Of a stretch of DNA of 64,000 nucleotides, positions 1 to 11,546 are shown one piece after another. Source of the stretch: Trichomonas vaginalis G3 (Eukaryota > Parabasalia > Trichomonadida > Trichomonadidae); NCBI RefSeq assembly GCF_026262505.1, contig NC_067206.1, forward strand, positions 30,829,896-30,893,895, given 5' to 3'. Each line of letters begins with the position of its first letter. The first letter of the stretch is position 1. The notes under the pieces were generated by a model. It had not been told where the DNA came from. It made no database searches and saw only the letters and a list, made by a program, of their open reading frames with translations. Both the position numbers and the translations under genes were made by a program.

Positions 1-253
1 GGTGTCCCCCGGAATCAAATAAATTATCATATCGAGAATCGGAGATCCTTGCAGTTTCGGTTTTTTCGAAATGTGAGAGATTTTCCGTTCTAATAAATAT
101 ATTTGATAACCGGGGTGTCCCCCGGAATCAAATAAATTATCATATCGAGAATCGGAGATCCTTGCAGTTTCGGTTTTTTCGAAATGTGAGAGATTTTCCG
201 TTCTAATAAATATATTTGATAACCGGGTGTCCCCCGGAATCAAATAAATTAGC
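1..253 (-). repeat. 113-bp tandem repeat, inverted orientation, truncated by window edge
   Basis: Two full copies and a partial copy of the 113-bp unit, reverse-complemented relative to the arrays at 4678, 16278 and 23357. The array ends where the unit is followed by the AT-rich start of the cassette (GCATTACTAAC at 253). The other three inverted arrays end at the same base, so this is the right end of a foldback-like element whose body lies left of the window. Confidence 0.95.
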
Positions 254-994
254 ATTACTAACATTCCTTTTTTATTTAAAATTTTCAATTCTTAAAACAA
301 AGTTTTCTTTAATTTTAATATATTGTTATTTTTGAATAAAAATACAATAATACTAATGCAACAAAAGCTTCCTAAAATTATATTTGCGCGTTAATTGTAA
401 TTCATAATGATTTTGAAATATTCCTCCTGGCCAGAAGAGCCTATTACTTGATTTTTGGCTTGGGATGCAAAAATAAATGCAATACGTATTTAGAAAGATA
501 TCTCAAATCCTTTACCACAGATAATGATGTAACTCTCCAGTTTGTTGATACGATCTTTATGGCGTTTCCTTTACAATAAATAAGTATGCGTTAGAAAAGG
601 AATCCAATATTAGTCAGCCATTTCAAAAATTCACTTAAAAACAAGAATATCTTTAAAGAACTGAAGACAGAAGGGCTAAGGCTTTATAAAACAAAGTATA
701 TCATTTCTTAGGAACTTAATATGAATAATACCATATACTTTTTATCTATTACGAAAGAATTCAGCAATTTTCACACAGAATGAAGTGACAAGATATCTCT
801 CTTTAAGTTACTATATTATTTGCTGCCTTTTATTCTATAATTAATGAAATTTTACTTTAATTACAATATAAACATATAAATTTTATAATTTCACATGAAA
901 AAGTTCCTAACCACAAAATTGCCTGGTACAACCATGCCACTGGCATCACCATTCCACCTTGCATCATCATGCCTCCACGGTTGTTCAATTGTTG
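254..994. other. Intergenic, cassette 1 (start of the repeated cassette)
   Basis: AT-rich sequence repeated almost identically after each inverted array (11845-12589, 18931-19674, 31204-31946). It shows no gene on either strand. Its right part (about 892-994) is the in-frame sequence downstream of the stop of the 405-aa gene, described under that gene. This copy lacks one C in the CCACCTGG stretch near 935-940 that the other three copies have. Confidence 0.7.
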
Positions 995-2212
995 TTACAA
1001 TTGAGCGATCATATTTTGGTTTTGCTGAAGTTGATTTTGCATTAATAAAACACCTGCCTGCAATGCAGCAACTTCAACACATTTGGCTTTATAATCATCA
1101 TCTTTGGAAGAAATAGTATTCTTTAATTTAGAAATTTCATTATTCCTATATGAAATACGTGACTGCAATTCAGATATGTCATCATCCTTGGATGAAATAC
1201 TTTCTTTCAATGAGTCAATTTCGGAATCTTTGGAAGAAAGACGTTTCCTCAAAGTAGAAATGTCGTCATCTTTGGAAGAAATCTGAGATTTCAATGAATC
1301 ATATCCACTTTCTAAGGAAGAAACGCGTTTCCTCAATGTAGAAATTTCATTATCTTTGGAAGAAAGACGAGATTCCAATGACTCAATTTCTTCATCTTTG
1401 GAAGAAATTCGTCTCTTCAAGTTAGAAATTTCGGAATCTTTAGAAGAAATCTGAGACCTCAACGGAGGAAGTTCCGAATCCTTGGAAGAAAGACGTTTTT
1501 GTAACGATGAAATTTCGGAATCTTTGGAAGAAAGTTGAGATCTCAACGACTGGATCTCATTATCTTTGGAAGAAATATGGGATCTCAACGGTGGAAGTTC
1601 CGAATCTTTGGAAGCAAGGCGCTTCTGTAACGATGAAATTTCGGAATCTTTGGAAGAAAGTTGAGACTTCAATGTAGAAATATCGTTGTCTTTTGATTTA
1701 AGTTGCTTTTGTAAATTTTGTATGTCAGAATCTTTTGAAGAAATTTGTGATTTTAATTCATTAACTTGCTTAATGGAATCTTGTTGCTGGGCAAGTTTTT
1801 GCTTAAGTTCCTCGCAGTTCTTTGAGGTTTCCCGAAGTTTGTTATAAAGATCATGGTAATGTTCTGTTAATTTTTGATTTTCTTGAAAAATTTTGTCGAA
1901 ATGATAGCTGATTTCTTTCATTGATCTGAAATCAAGTTTCTCTTCAAAAAGAGTTATTAAGCACTTCAATTCTTTGTAATCTTTAACGTGGACACGAGCT
2001 TTATGAAAACTTCTGAATAAATCATTAGTACTTAATTGTTCTCTTCCGAACTTGAAGAGTAAATCAACTTTCCTCAATCCTAGCTTCGAATATTTCAAAA
2101 CATTGACTGCAATTTTAATTGAGTCAAAGATATAAAAGAATGTTCCGTCTTCGATATAGCTAATTATATGCTTTGCCGACTCTCTATTATCTATCACGCA
2201 ATCGCTTAACAT
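995..2212 (-). CDS. Coiled-coil protein with 16 x 14-residue SSKD repeats, cassette copy 1 (405 aa)
   Basis: I recognise no named function. Residues 1-150 form a helical N-terminal region shared with the neighbouring 462-aa protein (same IEDGTFF, YSKLGLR, FEEKLDFRSM blocks). Residues 158-381 are sixteen 14-residue units with the consensus SSKDSEISSLQKRL, encoded by a 42-bp minisatellite. Each unit is two heptads with hydrophobic residues at 7, 10 and 14, which predicts a long parallel coiled coil of cytoskeletal or scaffold type. There is no signal peptide or membrane segment. A TCATA initiator lies at 2225-2221, 11 nt before the ATG, which supports the start. The TAA is followed in frame by 34 more codons rich in Gly and Met. 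Copies 1-3 are identical in protein and copy 4 has Y79S. Confidence 0.8.
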   Translation of the reverse strand: MLSDCVIDNRESAKHIISYIEDGTFFYIFDSIKIAVNVLKYSKLGLRKVDLLFKFGREQLSTNDLFRSFHKARVHVKDYKELKCLITLFEEKLDFRSMKEISYHFDKIFQENQKLTEHYHDLYNKLRETSKNCEELKQKLAQQQDSIKQVNELKSQISSKDSDIQNLQKQLKSKDNDISTLKSQLSSKDSEISSLQKRLASKDSELPPLRSHISSKDNEIQSLRSQLSSKDSEISSLQKRLSSKDSELPPLRSQISSKDSEISNLKRRISSKDEEIESLESRLSSKDNEISTLRKRVSSLESGYDSLKSQISSKDDDISTLRKRLSSKDSEIDSLKESISSKDDDISELQSRISYRNNEISKLKNTISSKDDDYKAKCVEVAALQAGVLLMQNQLQQNQNMIAQL

Positions 2213-2726
2213 TAGCCTTTTATGACCTGCGACTATAAAAAAAATTTTTTTGAGTCGTCATAAAAATACTCATTAGACTAAGATACACATAAATGACTTT
2301 TAATTAAAATTGTTTTGCATTCAAATTTTGACAATGCTTACACTTTTTCTGACTAAAAATTAAATTTCCCAAAGAAAGAAATCTGTTTCATCTAAAGTAA
2401 TATATGCTGGTACAAGGAACAGATTGGATATAATTATTGCAATATTTGCCCTAAAGCATTTGTAAATTCTTCGAAGCATTATAAGAAGAATCAAGTTCCT
2501 TTTACGATAGCTTTGTTTTGAGATTAACATATATACTATGGATCTAAAGGTAACATCCCTTAATCAATCTTTTTAAAAACTTTGTCGAAAAAATAAAAAA
2601 TAAAAATTATCTAGATATAATTATCTTTGATGATCGTTATATTTGGAAGAGTCTTATTGAGATTACTTTATATCTTGTTAATAAATTTAAGATATTATAA
2701 TAAAATTTAAAATAAAAACTAAAAAT
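2213..2726. other. Intergenic between the paired coiled-coil genes, cassette 1
   Basis: About 510 bp, repeated at 13808-14355, 20893-21408 and 33165-33679. It holds the initiator of the 405-aa gene and the 3' end of the 462-aa gene, whose TAA lies within TAAA. Just upstream of the initiator is an A/T-symmetric run (poly-A next to poly-T) whose length differs among copies. I see no gene. Confidence 0.6.
2221..2225 (-). promoter_or_regulatory. Trichomonad-type initiator (TCATA)
   Basis: TCATA fits the TCA(C/T)(A/T) initiator known from Trichomonas. The A would be the first transcribed base, giving an 11-nt leader. It is conserved in the other copies at 13816-13820, 20901-20905 and 33173-33177. 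Confidence 0.6.
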
Positions 2727-4115
2727 TTAGTTAAGTAACGCATTAAGAATAAGTAATTTTCCTAAAACATCAATAGCTCTGTCAGTAGAATCTTCAGAAT
2801 CGGAATCTGAACTGGATGAAGATGATTTATTATTACTTCTGAGTTCGTCTTTTTCTTTGTCAGTTAATTCGCAACCGTGATCATCTAAATAAGATGCCAA
2901 ATTAAGATAGATCCTACTCCTATTGATTGCGCACTTGATTGGTGTTCCAGAGTCTGAAACAATATTCTTCTCAACATTAGAATTATTAGCAAGGTACTGA
3001 ATAACTGCTAATCTGAGGAAGAAAACACCACAATGTAACGCTGTTTCATCAGCCTCATTAACGTCATTGATGCTTAAGAAATTCTCAGCATATTTGAGGC
3101 CTTCAAGATTGCCTGAAATGCTGAATGCATGAATGATACTTTCTCCTTCTTTTGTTCTGAATTTCATGTCAACATCGCACTTGTTGAATGCTTTGACAAG
3201 AGGAAGATCTCCCTTGTATGCAGCATATATAAGTCCATTCATTCCCAAGAGTCTGTAATTATTCTGTTCAATGTCGCATTTGACATTAATGTATCCATAT
3301 CTCACTGCATGTTTGATCGTTTCCATGTAGCCTTCTTGAGCTGCGAATGAGAGAATTGTGTAAATTCTGTGAACATTTTCAACTCCATCTGCTTTGCTGC
3401 ATTTCTGGAGGGAGTTTAATGATTCTGATTCTTCATCTTTTTCGCGGAGTTGGCTTATTGTGCTTTCGTTTGCTGATATTTGTTGCTTCAGTGATTTTAC
3501 CGTTTTTTCTGAAGAAGAAAGTTGAGATTTCAAAGACTGAAAATCTGAATCTTTGGAAGATAACTGTTCTTTCAAGGTAAAAATATCGTTATCTTTAGAC
3601 TTAAGTTGTTTTTGTAATTTTTGTATCTCGGATTCTTTTGAAGAAATTTGTGATTTTAATTCACTAATTATCTTACTGTATTCTTGCTGCTGTGAAAGTT
3701 TTTGTTGAAGTTCATCACATTTCTTTGAGTATTCGCGTGCTTTGTTGTAAAGGTCATTGTATTGTTCTGTTAATTTTTGATTTTCTTGCATAATTTTATC
3801 GAATTGGTGGCTAATTTCTCTCATTGATCTGAAATCAAGTTTCTCTTCAAAAAGAGTGAATATATACTTCAATTCTTCGTAATTATTAACATGGACTCGA
3901 GCTTTATGAAAACACCTGAATAAATCGTTACTGTTGTATTGTTCCCTTCCAGATTTGAAGAGTAAATCAACTTCTCTCAGCCCGAGCTTCGAATATTTCA
4001 AAATATCAGCTGTAATTTTTATTGAGTCGAAGATTTGAAAGAATGTTCCGTCTTCGATATAGCTAGCTATATGCTTTGCTGACTCCTTACTATCGATCTC
4101 ATAATTGCTTAACAT
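2727..4115 (-). CDS. Coiled-coil plus ankyrin-like protein, cassette copy 1 (462 aa)
   Basis: Residues 1-150 are homologous to the N-terminus of the adjacent 405-aa protein. Residues 110-230 form a coiled coil with a few degenerate SSKD units. Residues 250-415 read as degenerate ankyrin-like repeats (AAQEGYMETIKHAVRYG, GLIYAAYKGDLPLVKA, SGNLEGLKYA). A serine/aspartate-rich stretch (431-443) and a short hydrophobic end follow. The start is the ATG at 4115; a TTG codon one position upstream is not a credible eukaryotic start. Upstream, TCAGT at 4132-4128 resembles the initiator but breaks the pyrimidine rule. The stop sits in TAAA. The role is unknown; coiled coil plus ankyrin suggests a protein-binding scaffold. 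The two paired genes look like an old tandem duplicate. Confidence 0.82.
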   Translation of the reverse strand: MLSNYEIDSKESAKHIASYIEDGTFFQIFDSIKITADILKYSKLGLREVDLLFKSGREQYNSNDLFRCFHKARVHVNNYEELKYIFTLFEEKLDFRSMREISHQFDKIMQENQKLTEQYNDLYNKAREYSKKCDELQQKLSQQQEYSKIISELKSQISSKESEIQKLQKQLKSKDNDIFTLKEQLSSKDSDFQSLKSQLSSSEKTVKSLKQQISANESTISQLREKDEESESLNSLQKCSKADGVENVHRIYTILSFAAQEGYMETIKHAVRYGYINVKCDIEQNNYRLLGMNGLIYAAYKGDLPLVKAFNKCDVDMKFRTKEGESIIHAFSISGNLEGLKYAENFLSINDVNEADETALHCGVFFLRLAVIQYLANNSNVEKNIVSDSGTPIKCAINRSRIYLNLASYLDDHGCELTDKEKDELRSNNKSSSSSSDSDSEDSTDRAIDVLGKLLILNALLN

Positions 4116-4677
4116 CAACTTTTATTCACTGACGACTTTCTAAATGTAAAAAGTCAAAAATGCTTTAAAAATTCTTATTACTTAAATCTACGTATGAACG
4201 ACTTTTTTTTCAAAATCATGATTTGAGAGAAATCAAGATTTGTGAAGTTTATTTTTTACATCAACCTGAATTTATTAAGGGTGCACATGAGAGGATCATG
4301 TAATGTAATAAACAGAAATTCATCAAAAGTGACAGCTCTCAATTTTTTTGACATTTGTAAATTCTAAATTGAATGAGAAAAATGAAATAATACTAAGCAT
4401 AATACAATATTCTAGATTTAATTATAATTAGGAAAAAGTTTGTTTTGAGAGTACTTTTCATAGGCATATAGAATGAAATCTTCTGAAAAATAATATCACA
4501 TAAACTCATATTATTTTCTAATATATAACTATTTTATATAAAAATCAAATTCAATGATCTTAAAAGCGAATGATAAACATCAAAATTTACGAATATAATG
4601 AGTGGGAATATAATGCTTATCTATCATAAAACCATATGAAATATCAATTTTTGCTTTACGCCTAATTTTTGATTTTC
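4116..4677. other. Intergenic upstream of the 462-aa gene, cassette 1
   Basis: AT-rich and repeated at 15709-16277, 22798-23356 and 35069-35477 plus 36542-36690. It contains a 25-bp motif (4310-4334 here) that recurs as an inverted copy only in cassette 4. The sequence just before the array (CGCCTAATTTTTGA) is where copies 1 and 3 part from cassette 4. No gene seen. Confidence 0.6.
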
Positions 4678-7600
4678 CATTTCGAAAAAACCGAAACTGC
4701 AAGGATCTCCGATTCTCGATATGATAATTTATTTGATTCCGGGGACACCCCGGTTATCAAATATATTTATTAGAACGGAAAATCTCTCACATTTCGAAAA
4801 AACCGAAACTGCAAGGATCTCCGATTCTCGATATGATAATTTATTTGATTCCGGGGGACACCCCGGTTATCAAATATATTTATTAGAACGGAAAATCTCT
4901 CACATTTCGAAAAAACCGAAACTGCAAGGATCTCCGATTCTCGATATGATAATTTATTTGATTCCGGGGGACACCCCGGTTATCAAATATATTTATTAGA
5001 ACGGAAAATCTCTCACATTTCGAAAAAACCGAAACTGCAAGGATCTCCGATTCTCGATATGATAATTTATTTGATTCCGGGGGACACCCCGGTTATCAAA
5101 TATATTTATTAGAACGGAAAATCTCTCACATTTCGAAAAAACCGAAACTGCAAGGATCTCCGATTCTCGATATGATAATTTATTTGATTCCGGGGGACAC
5201 CCCGGTTATCAAATATATTTATTAGAACGGAAAATCTCTCACATTTCGAAAAAACCGAAACTGCAAGGATCTCCGATTCTCGATATGATAATTTATTTGA
5301 TTCCGGGGGACACCCCGGTTATCAAATATATTTATTAGAACGGAAAATCTCTCACATTTCGAAAAAACCGAAACTGCAAGGATCTCCGATTCTCGATATG
5401 ATAATTTATTTGATTCCGGGGGACACCCCGGTTATCAAATATATTTATTAGAACGGAAAATCTCTCACATTTCGAAAAAACCGAAACTGCAAGGATCTCC
5501 GATTCTCGATATGATAATTTATTTGATTCCGGGGGACACCCCGGTTATCAAATATATTTATTAGAACGGAAAATCTCTCACATTTCGAAAAAACCGAAAC
5601 TGCAAGGATCTCCGATTCTCGATATGATAATTTATTTGATTCCGGGGGACACCCCGGTTATCAAATATATTTATTAGAACGGAAAATCTCTCACATTTCG
5701 AAAAAACCGAAACTGCAAGGATCTCCGATTCTCGATATGATAATTTATTTGATTCCGGGGGACACCCCGGTTATCAAATATATTTATTAGAACGGAAAAT
5801 CTCTCACATTTCGAAAAAACCGAAACTGCAAGGATCTCCGATTCTCGATATGATAATTTATTTGATTCCGGGGGACACCCCGGTTATCAAATATATTTAT
5901 TAGAACGGAAAATCTCTCACATTTCGAAAAAACCGAAACTGCAAGGATCTCCGATTCTCGATATGATAATTTATTTGATTCCGGGGGACACCCCGGTTAT
6001 CAAATATATTTATTAGAACGGAAAATCTCTCACATTTCGAAAAAAACCGAAACTGCAAGGATCTCCGATTCTCGATATGATAATTTATTTGATTCCGGGG
6101 GACACCCCGGTTATCAAATATATTTATTAGAACGGAAAATCTCTCACATTTCGAAAAAACCGAAACTGCAAGGATCTCCGATTCTCGATATGATAATTTA
6201 TTTGATTCCGGGGGACACCCCGGTTATCAAATATATTTATTAGAACGGAAAATCTCTCACATTTCGAAAAAACCGAAACTGCAAGGATCTCCGATTCTCG
6301 ATATGATAATTTATTTGATTCCGGGGGACACCCCGGTTATCAAATATATTTATTAGAACAGAAAATCTCTCACATTTCGAAAAAACCGAAACTGCAAGGA
6401 TCTCCGATTCTCGATATGATAATTTATTTGATTCCGGGGGACACCCCGGTTATCAAATATATTTATTAGAACGGAAAATCTCTCACATTTCGAAAAAACC
6501 GAAACTGCAAGGATCTCCGATTCTCGATATGATAATTTATTTGATTCCGGGGGACACCCCGGTTATCAAATATATTTATTAGAACGGAAAATCTCTCACA
6601 TTTCGAAAAAACCGAAACTGCAAGGATCTCCGATTCTCGATATGATAATTTATTTGATTCCGGGGACACCCCGGTTATCAAATATATTTATTAGAACGGA
6701 AAATCTCTCACATTTCGAAAAAACCGAAACTGCAAGGATCTCCGATTCTCGATATGATAATTTATTTGATTCCGGGGGACACCCCGGTTATCAAATATAT
6801 TTATTAGAACGGAAAATCTCTCACATTTCGAAAAAACCGAAACTGCAAGGATCTCCGATTCTCGATATGATAATTTATTTGATTCCGGGGGACACCCCGG
6901 TTATCAAATATATTTATTAGAACGGAAAATCTCTCACATTTCGAAAAAACCGAAACTGCAAGGATCTCCGATTCTCGATATGATAATTTATTTGATTCCG
7001 GGGGACACCCCGGTTATCAAATATATTTATTAGAACGGAAAATCTCTCACATTTCGAAAAAACCGAAACTGCAAGGATCTCCGATTCTCGATATGATAAT
7101 TTATTTGATTCCGGGGGACACCCCGGTTATCAAATATATTTATTAGAACGGAAAATCTCTCACATTTCGAAAAAACCGAAACTGCAAGGATCTCCGATTC
7201 TCGATATGATAATTTATTTGATTCCGGGGGACACCCCGGTTATCAAATATATTTATTAGAACGGAAAATCTCTCACATTTCGAAAAAACCGAAACTGCAA
7301 GGATCTCCGATTCTCGATATGATAATTTATTTGATTCCGGGGGACACCCCGGTTATCAAATATATTTATTAGAACGGAAAATCTCTCACATTTCGAAAAA
7401 ACCGAAACTGCAAGGATCTCCGATTCTCGATATGATAATTTATTTGATTCCGGGGACACCCCGGTTATCAAATATATTTATTAGAACGGAAAATCTCTCA
7501 CATTTCGAAAAAACCGAAACTGCAAGGATCTCCGATTCTCGATATGATAATTTATTTGATTCCGGGGGACACCCCGGTTATCAAATATATTTATTAGAAC

Positions 7601-9765
7601 GGAAAATCTCTCACATTTCGAAAAAACCGAAACTGCAAGGATCTCCGATTCTCGATATGATAATTTATTTGATTCCGGGGGACACCCCGGTTATCAAATA
7701 TATTTATTAGAACGGAAAATCTCTCACATTTCGAAAAAACCGAAACTGCAAGGATCTCCGATTCTCGATATGATAATTTATTTGATTCCGGGGGACACCC
7801 CGGTTATCAAATATATTTATTAGAACGGAAAATCTCTCACATTTCGAAAAAACCGAAACTGCAAGGATCTCCGATTCTCGATATGATAATTTATTTGATT
7901 CCGGGGGACACCCCGGTTATCAAATATATTTATTAGAACGGAAAATCTCTCACATTTCGAAAAAACCGAAACTGCAAGGATCTCCGATTCTCGATATGAT
8001 AATTTATTTGATTCCGGGGGACACCCCGGTTATCAAATATATTTATTAGAACGGAAAATCTCTCACATTTCGAAAAAACCGAAACTGCAAGGATCTCCGA
8101 TTCTCGATATGATAATTTATTTGATTCCGGGGGACACCCCGGTTATCAAATATATTTATTAGAACGGAAAATCTCTCACATTTCGAAAAAAGAAACTGCA
8201 AGGATCTCCGATTCTCGATATGATAATTTATTTGATTCCGGGGGACACCCCGGTTATCAAATATATTTATTAGAACGGAAAATCTCTCACATTTCGAAAA
8301 AACCGAAACTGCAAGGATCTCCGATTCTCGATATGATAATTTATTTGATTCCGGGGGACACCCCGGTTATCAAATATATTTATTAGAACGGAAAATCTCT
8401 CACATTTCGAAAAAACCGAAACTGCAAGGATCTCCGATTCTCGATATGATAATTTATTTGATTCCGGGGACACCCCGGTTATCAAATATATTTATTAGAA
8501 CGGAAAATCTCTCACATTTCGAAAAAACCGAAACTGCAAGGATCTCCGATTCTCGATATGATAATTTATTTGATTCCGGGGGACACCCCGGTTATCAAAT
8601 ATATTTATTAGAACGGAAAATCTCTCACATTTCGAAAAAACCGAAACTGCAAGGATCTCCGATTCTCGATATGATAATTTATTTGATTCCGGGGGACACC
8701 CCGGTTATCAAATATATTTATTAGAACGGAAAATCTCTCACATTTCGAAAAAACCGAAACTGCAAGGATCTCCGATTCTCGATATGATAATTTATTTGAT
8801 TCCGGGGGACACCCCGGTTATCAAATATATTTATTAGAACGGAAAATCTCTCACATTTCGAAAAAACCGAAACTGCAAGGATCTCCGATTCTCGATATGA
8901 TAATTTATTTGATTCCGGGGGACACCCCGGTTATCAAATATATTTATTAGAACGGAAAATCTCTCACATTTCGAAAAAACCGAAACTGCAAGGATCTCCG
9001 ATTCTCGATATGATAATTTATTTGATTCCGGGGGACACCCCGGTTATCAAATATATTTATTAGAACGGAAAATCTCTCACATTTCGAAAAAACCGAAACT
9101 GCAAGGATCTCCGATTCTCGATATGATAATTTATTTGATTCCGGGGGACACCCCGGTTATCAAATATATTTATTAGAACGGAAAATCTCTCACATTTCGA
9201 AAAAACCGAAACTGCAAGGATCTCCGATTCTCGATATGATAATTTATTTGATTCCGGGGGACACCCCGGTTATCAAATATATTTATTAGAACGGAAAATC
9301 TCTCACATTTCGAAAAAACCGAAACTGCAAGGATCTCCGATTCTCGATATGATAATTTATTTGATTCCGGGGGACACCCCGGTTATCAAATATATTTATT
9401 AGAACGGAAAATCTCTCACATTTCGAAAAAACCGAAACTGCAAGGATCTCCGATTCTCGATATGATAATTTATTTGATTCCGGGGGACACCCCGGTTATC
9501 AAATATATTTATTAGAACGGAAAATCTCTCACATTTCGAAAAAACCGAAACTGCAAGGATCTCCGATTCTCGATATGATAATTTATTTGATTCCGGGGGA
9601 CACCCCGGTTATCAAATATATTTATTAGAACGGAAAATCTCTCACATTTCGAAAAAACCGAAACTGCAAGGATCTCCGATTCTCGATATGATAATTTATT
9701 TGATTCCGGGGGACACCCCGGTTATCAAATATATTTATTAGAACGGAAAATATCTCACTTTTCGA
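4678..9765 (+). repeat. 113-bp tandem repeat array, about 45 copies
   Basis: Near-identical 113-bp units. Each carries a GC hairpin (CCGGGG-gac-ACCCCGG) in otherwise AT-rich sequence, plus the motifs TCTCCGATTCTCGATATGAT and TTAGAACGG. Consecutive ATGATAATTT motifs (4721, 4833, 4946 and so on to 9688) give the period. Recurrent variants are a missing G in the hairpin loop (about 4742, 6662, 7452, 8466) and one unit missing three bases near 8189. Short open frames within it are by-products of periodicity. This is the left arm of a foldback-like structure. Confidence 0.97.
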
Positions 9766-11546
9766 AATTTTTTTAACAAAAATATGGCATTCTTAAATTA
9801 TAGTTACATGTTATTTCACAATCATTATCATTAAAAAATTCAATTATTCAAGTTGTTTTGTCCCGACGGTTTTTACGGTTATAAAAATGGTTGCGAACTC
9901 AATCCATCAGCAAAATGTCGGTTGGGGTGCCCTTCTTGGCCTCCTGAGTACTCACCAAGATACCCCCAGCTCCCGCAAAACACCTCCCTTAGGTGAGCAT
10001 TAACTGATGACATGAGTTAACAATTCTACAAAATCATCAAGCATGAAGGTTTATGATTTATAAATCAAAATCTCAGAAACTGCTTGACTTTGCAAGTTGC
10101 TGTCTTTACCGGTTACTCTGCTGCAATCTCTTTTCTGATTGCAGGCAGAGTTCTGCATCCTGAGGACTTTGCCTTGCAGATATGCTTGTAATCACTACGT
10201 GAGCAACTTAGTGTTGCAAGTTGCTGTCTTTACCGGTTAGCTTTTTTTGAAGTTTCTTCGCATCTTATATAAGCTCTAGATCAATATTTATCATCAGAAT
10301 TTGCATCTCATAAAGCACGATATTAATCAAATAGGCAAATTTCATTCGGAGTCTCTCATTAAATGAGAAACTCCGAATGAGATTTGCTCTAAGGTAATGT
10401 ACTTGTTATGCTTGGCCTAGAAGCAAGGAGGAAACATGTATATGGTTTGTTTATACTGAAGTTATCTGGAATTCTCTCAATTGAGGATTCAAATCCAGAT
10501 AACAGCAGTATAAGTTAATATTGTTGTGCACCTCAGGTTGTTTATAGGCCCGAGAACGAGAAAAGAATTTATGGTGTGAATTGGCTCGATATATACCTAC
10601 GCTCTGTAAAAAATACGTTATATTTTCTTTCATATGAGAAAAATGTTTTTCTTTTTTATAATATATGTGCTTTGTTACTTCATAAATTGTCTATTTTTCT
10701 TATTAAAACCTATTTTTTCCGTGTGATTCGGAATCTACGCATTCAAAAAATGCGTTTTCCGCTCTCAGAACGCGAAAATACGAACTACATGACGAGATAA
10801 TTGAGATTTTATCTGGATTTGAATCCTCAATTGAGAGAATTCCAGATAACTTCAGTATAAACAAACCATATACATGTTTCCTCCTTGCTTCTAGGCCAAG
10901 CATAACAAGTACATTACCTTAGAGCAAATCTCATTCGGAGTTTCTCATTTAATGAGAGACTCCGAATGAAATTTGCCTATTTGATTAATATCGTGCTTTA
11001 TGAGATGCAAATTCTGATGATAAATATTGATCTAGAGCTTATATAAGATGCGAAGAAACTTCAAAAAAAGCTAACCGGTAAAGACAGCAACTTGCAACAC
11101 TAAGTTGCTCACGTAGTGATTACAAGCATATCTGCAAGGCAAAGTCCTCAGGATGCAGAACTCTGCCTGCAATCAGAAAAGAGATTGCAGCAGAGTAACC
11201 GGTAAAGACAGCAACTTGCAAAGTCAAGCAGTTTCTGAGATTTTGATTTATAAATCATAAACCTTCATGCTTGATGATTTTGTAGAATTGTTAACTCATG
11301 TCATCAGTTAATGCTCACCTAAGGGAGGTGTTTTGCGGGAGCTGGGGGTATCTTGGTGAGTACTCAGGAGGCCAAGAAGGGCACCCCAACCGACATTTTG
11401 CTGATGGATTGAGTTCGCAACCATTTTTATAACCGTAAAAACCGTCGGGACAAAACAACTTGAATAATTGAATTTTTTAATGATAATGATTGTGAAATAA
11501 CATGTAACTATAATTTAAGAATGCCATATTTTTGTTAAAAAAATTT
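9766..11546. repeat. 1.78-kb near-perfect palindrome, copy 1
   Basis: Arms of about 738 bp are reverse complements. For example the CTTTACCGGTTACTCTG block near 10104 mirrors its complement near 11192, and the symmetry centre is about 10656. The spacer is about 10504-10809. Each arm holds two copies of a GCAAGTTGCTGTCTTTACCG motif and a nested hairpin (ATTCGGAGTCTCTCATT...AATGAGAAACTCCGAAT at about 10346-10381). The arm is GC-richer than its surroundings but has no convincing coding frame. Copies lie at 16850-18632 and 28672-30454. Confidence 0.93.

Noticed and set aside
4678-9765. CRISPR array
   Set aside because: The whole 113-bp unit is repeated without unique spacers, and the genome is eukaryotic.
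9766-11546. Short frames (60-74 codons) in the palindrome arms and centre
   Set aside because: Mirror images of each other, no domain, no initiator.
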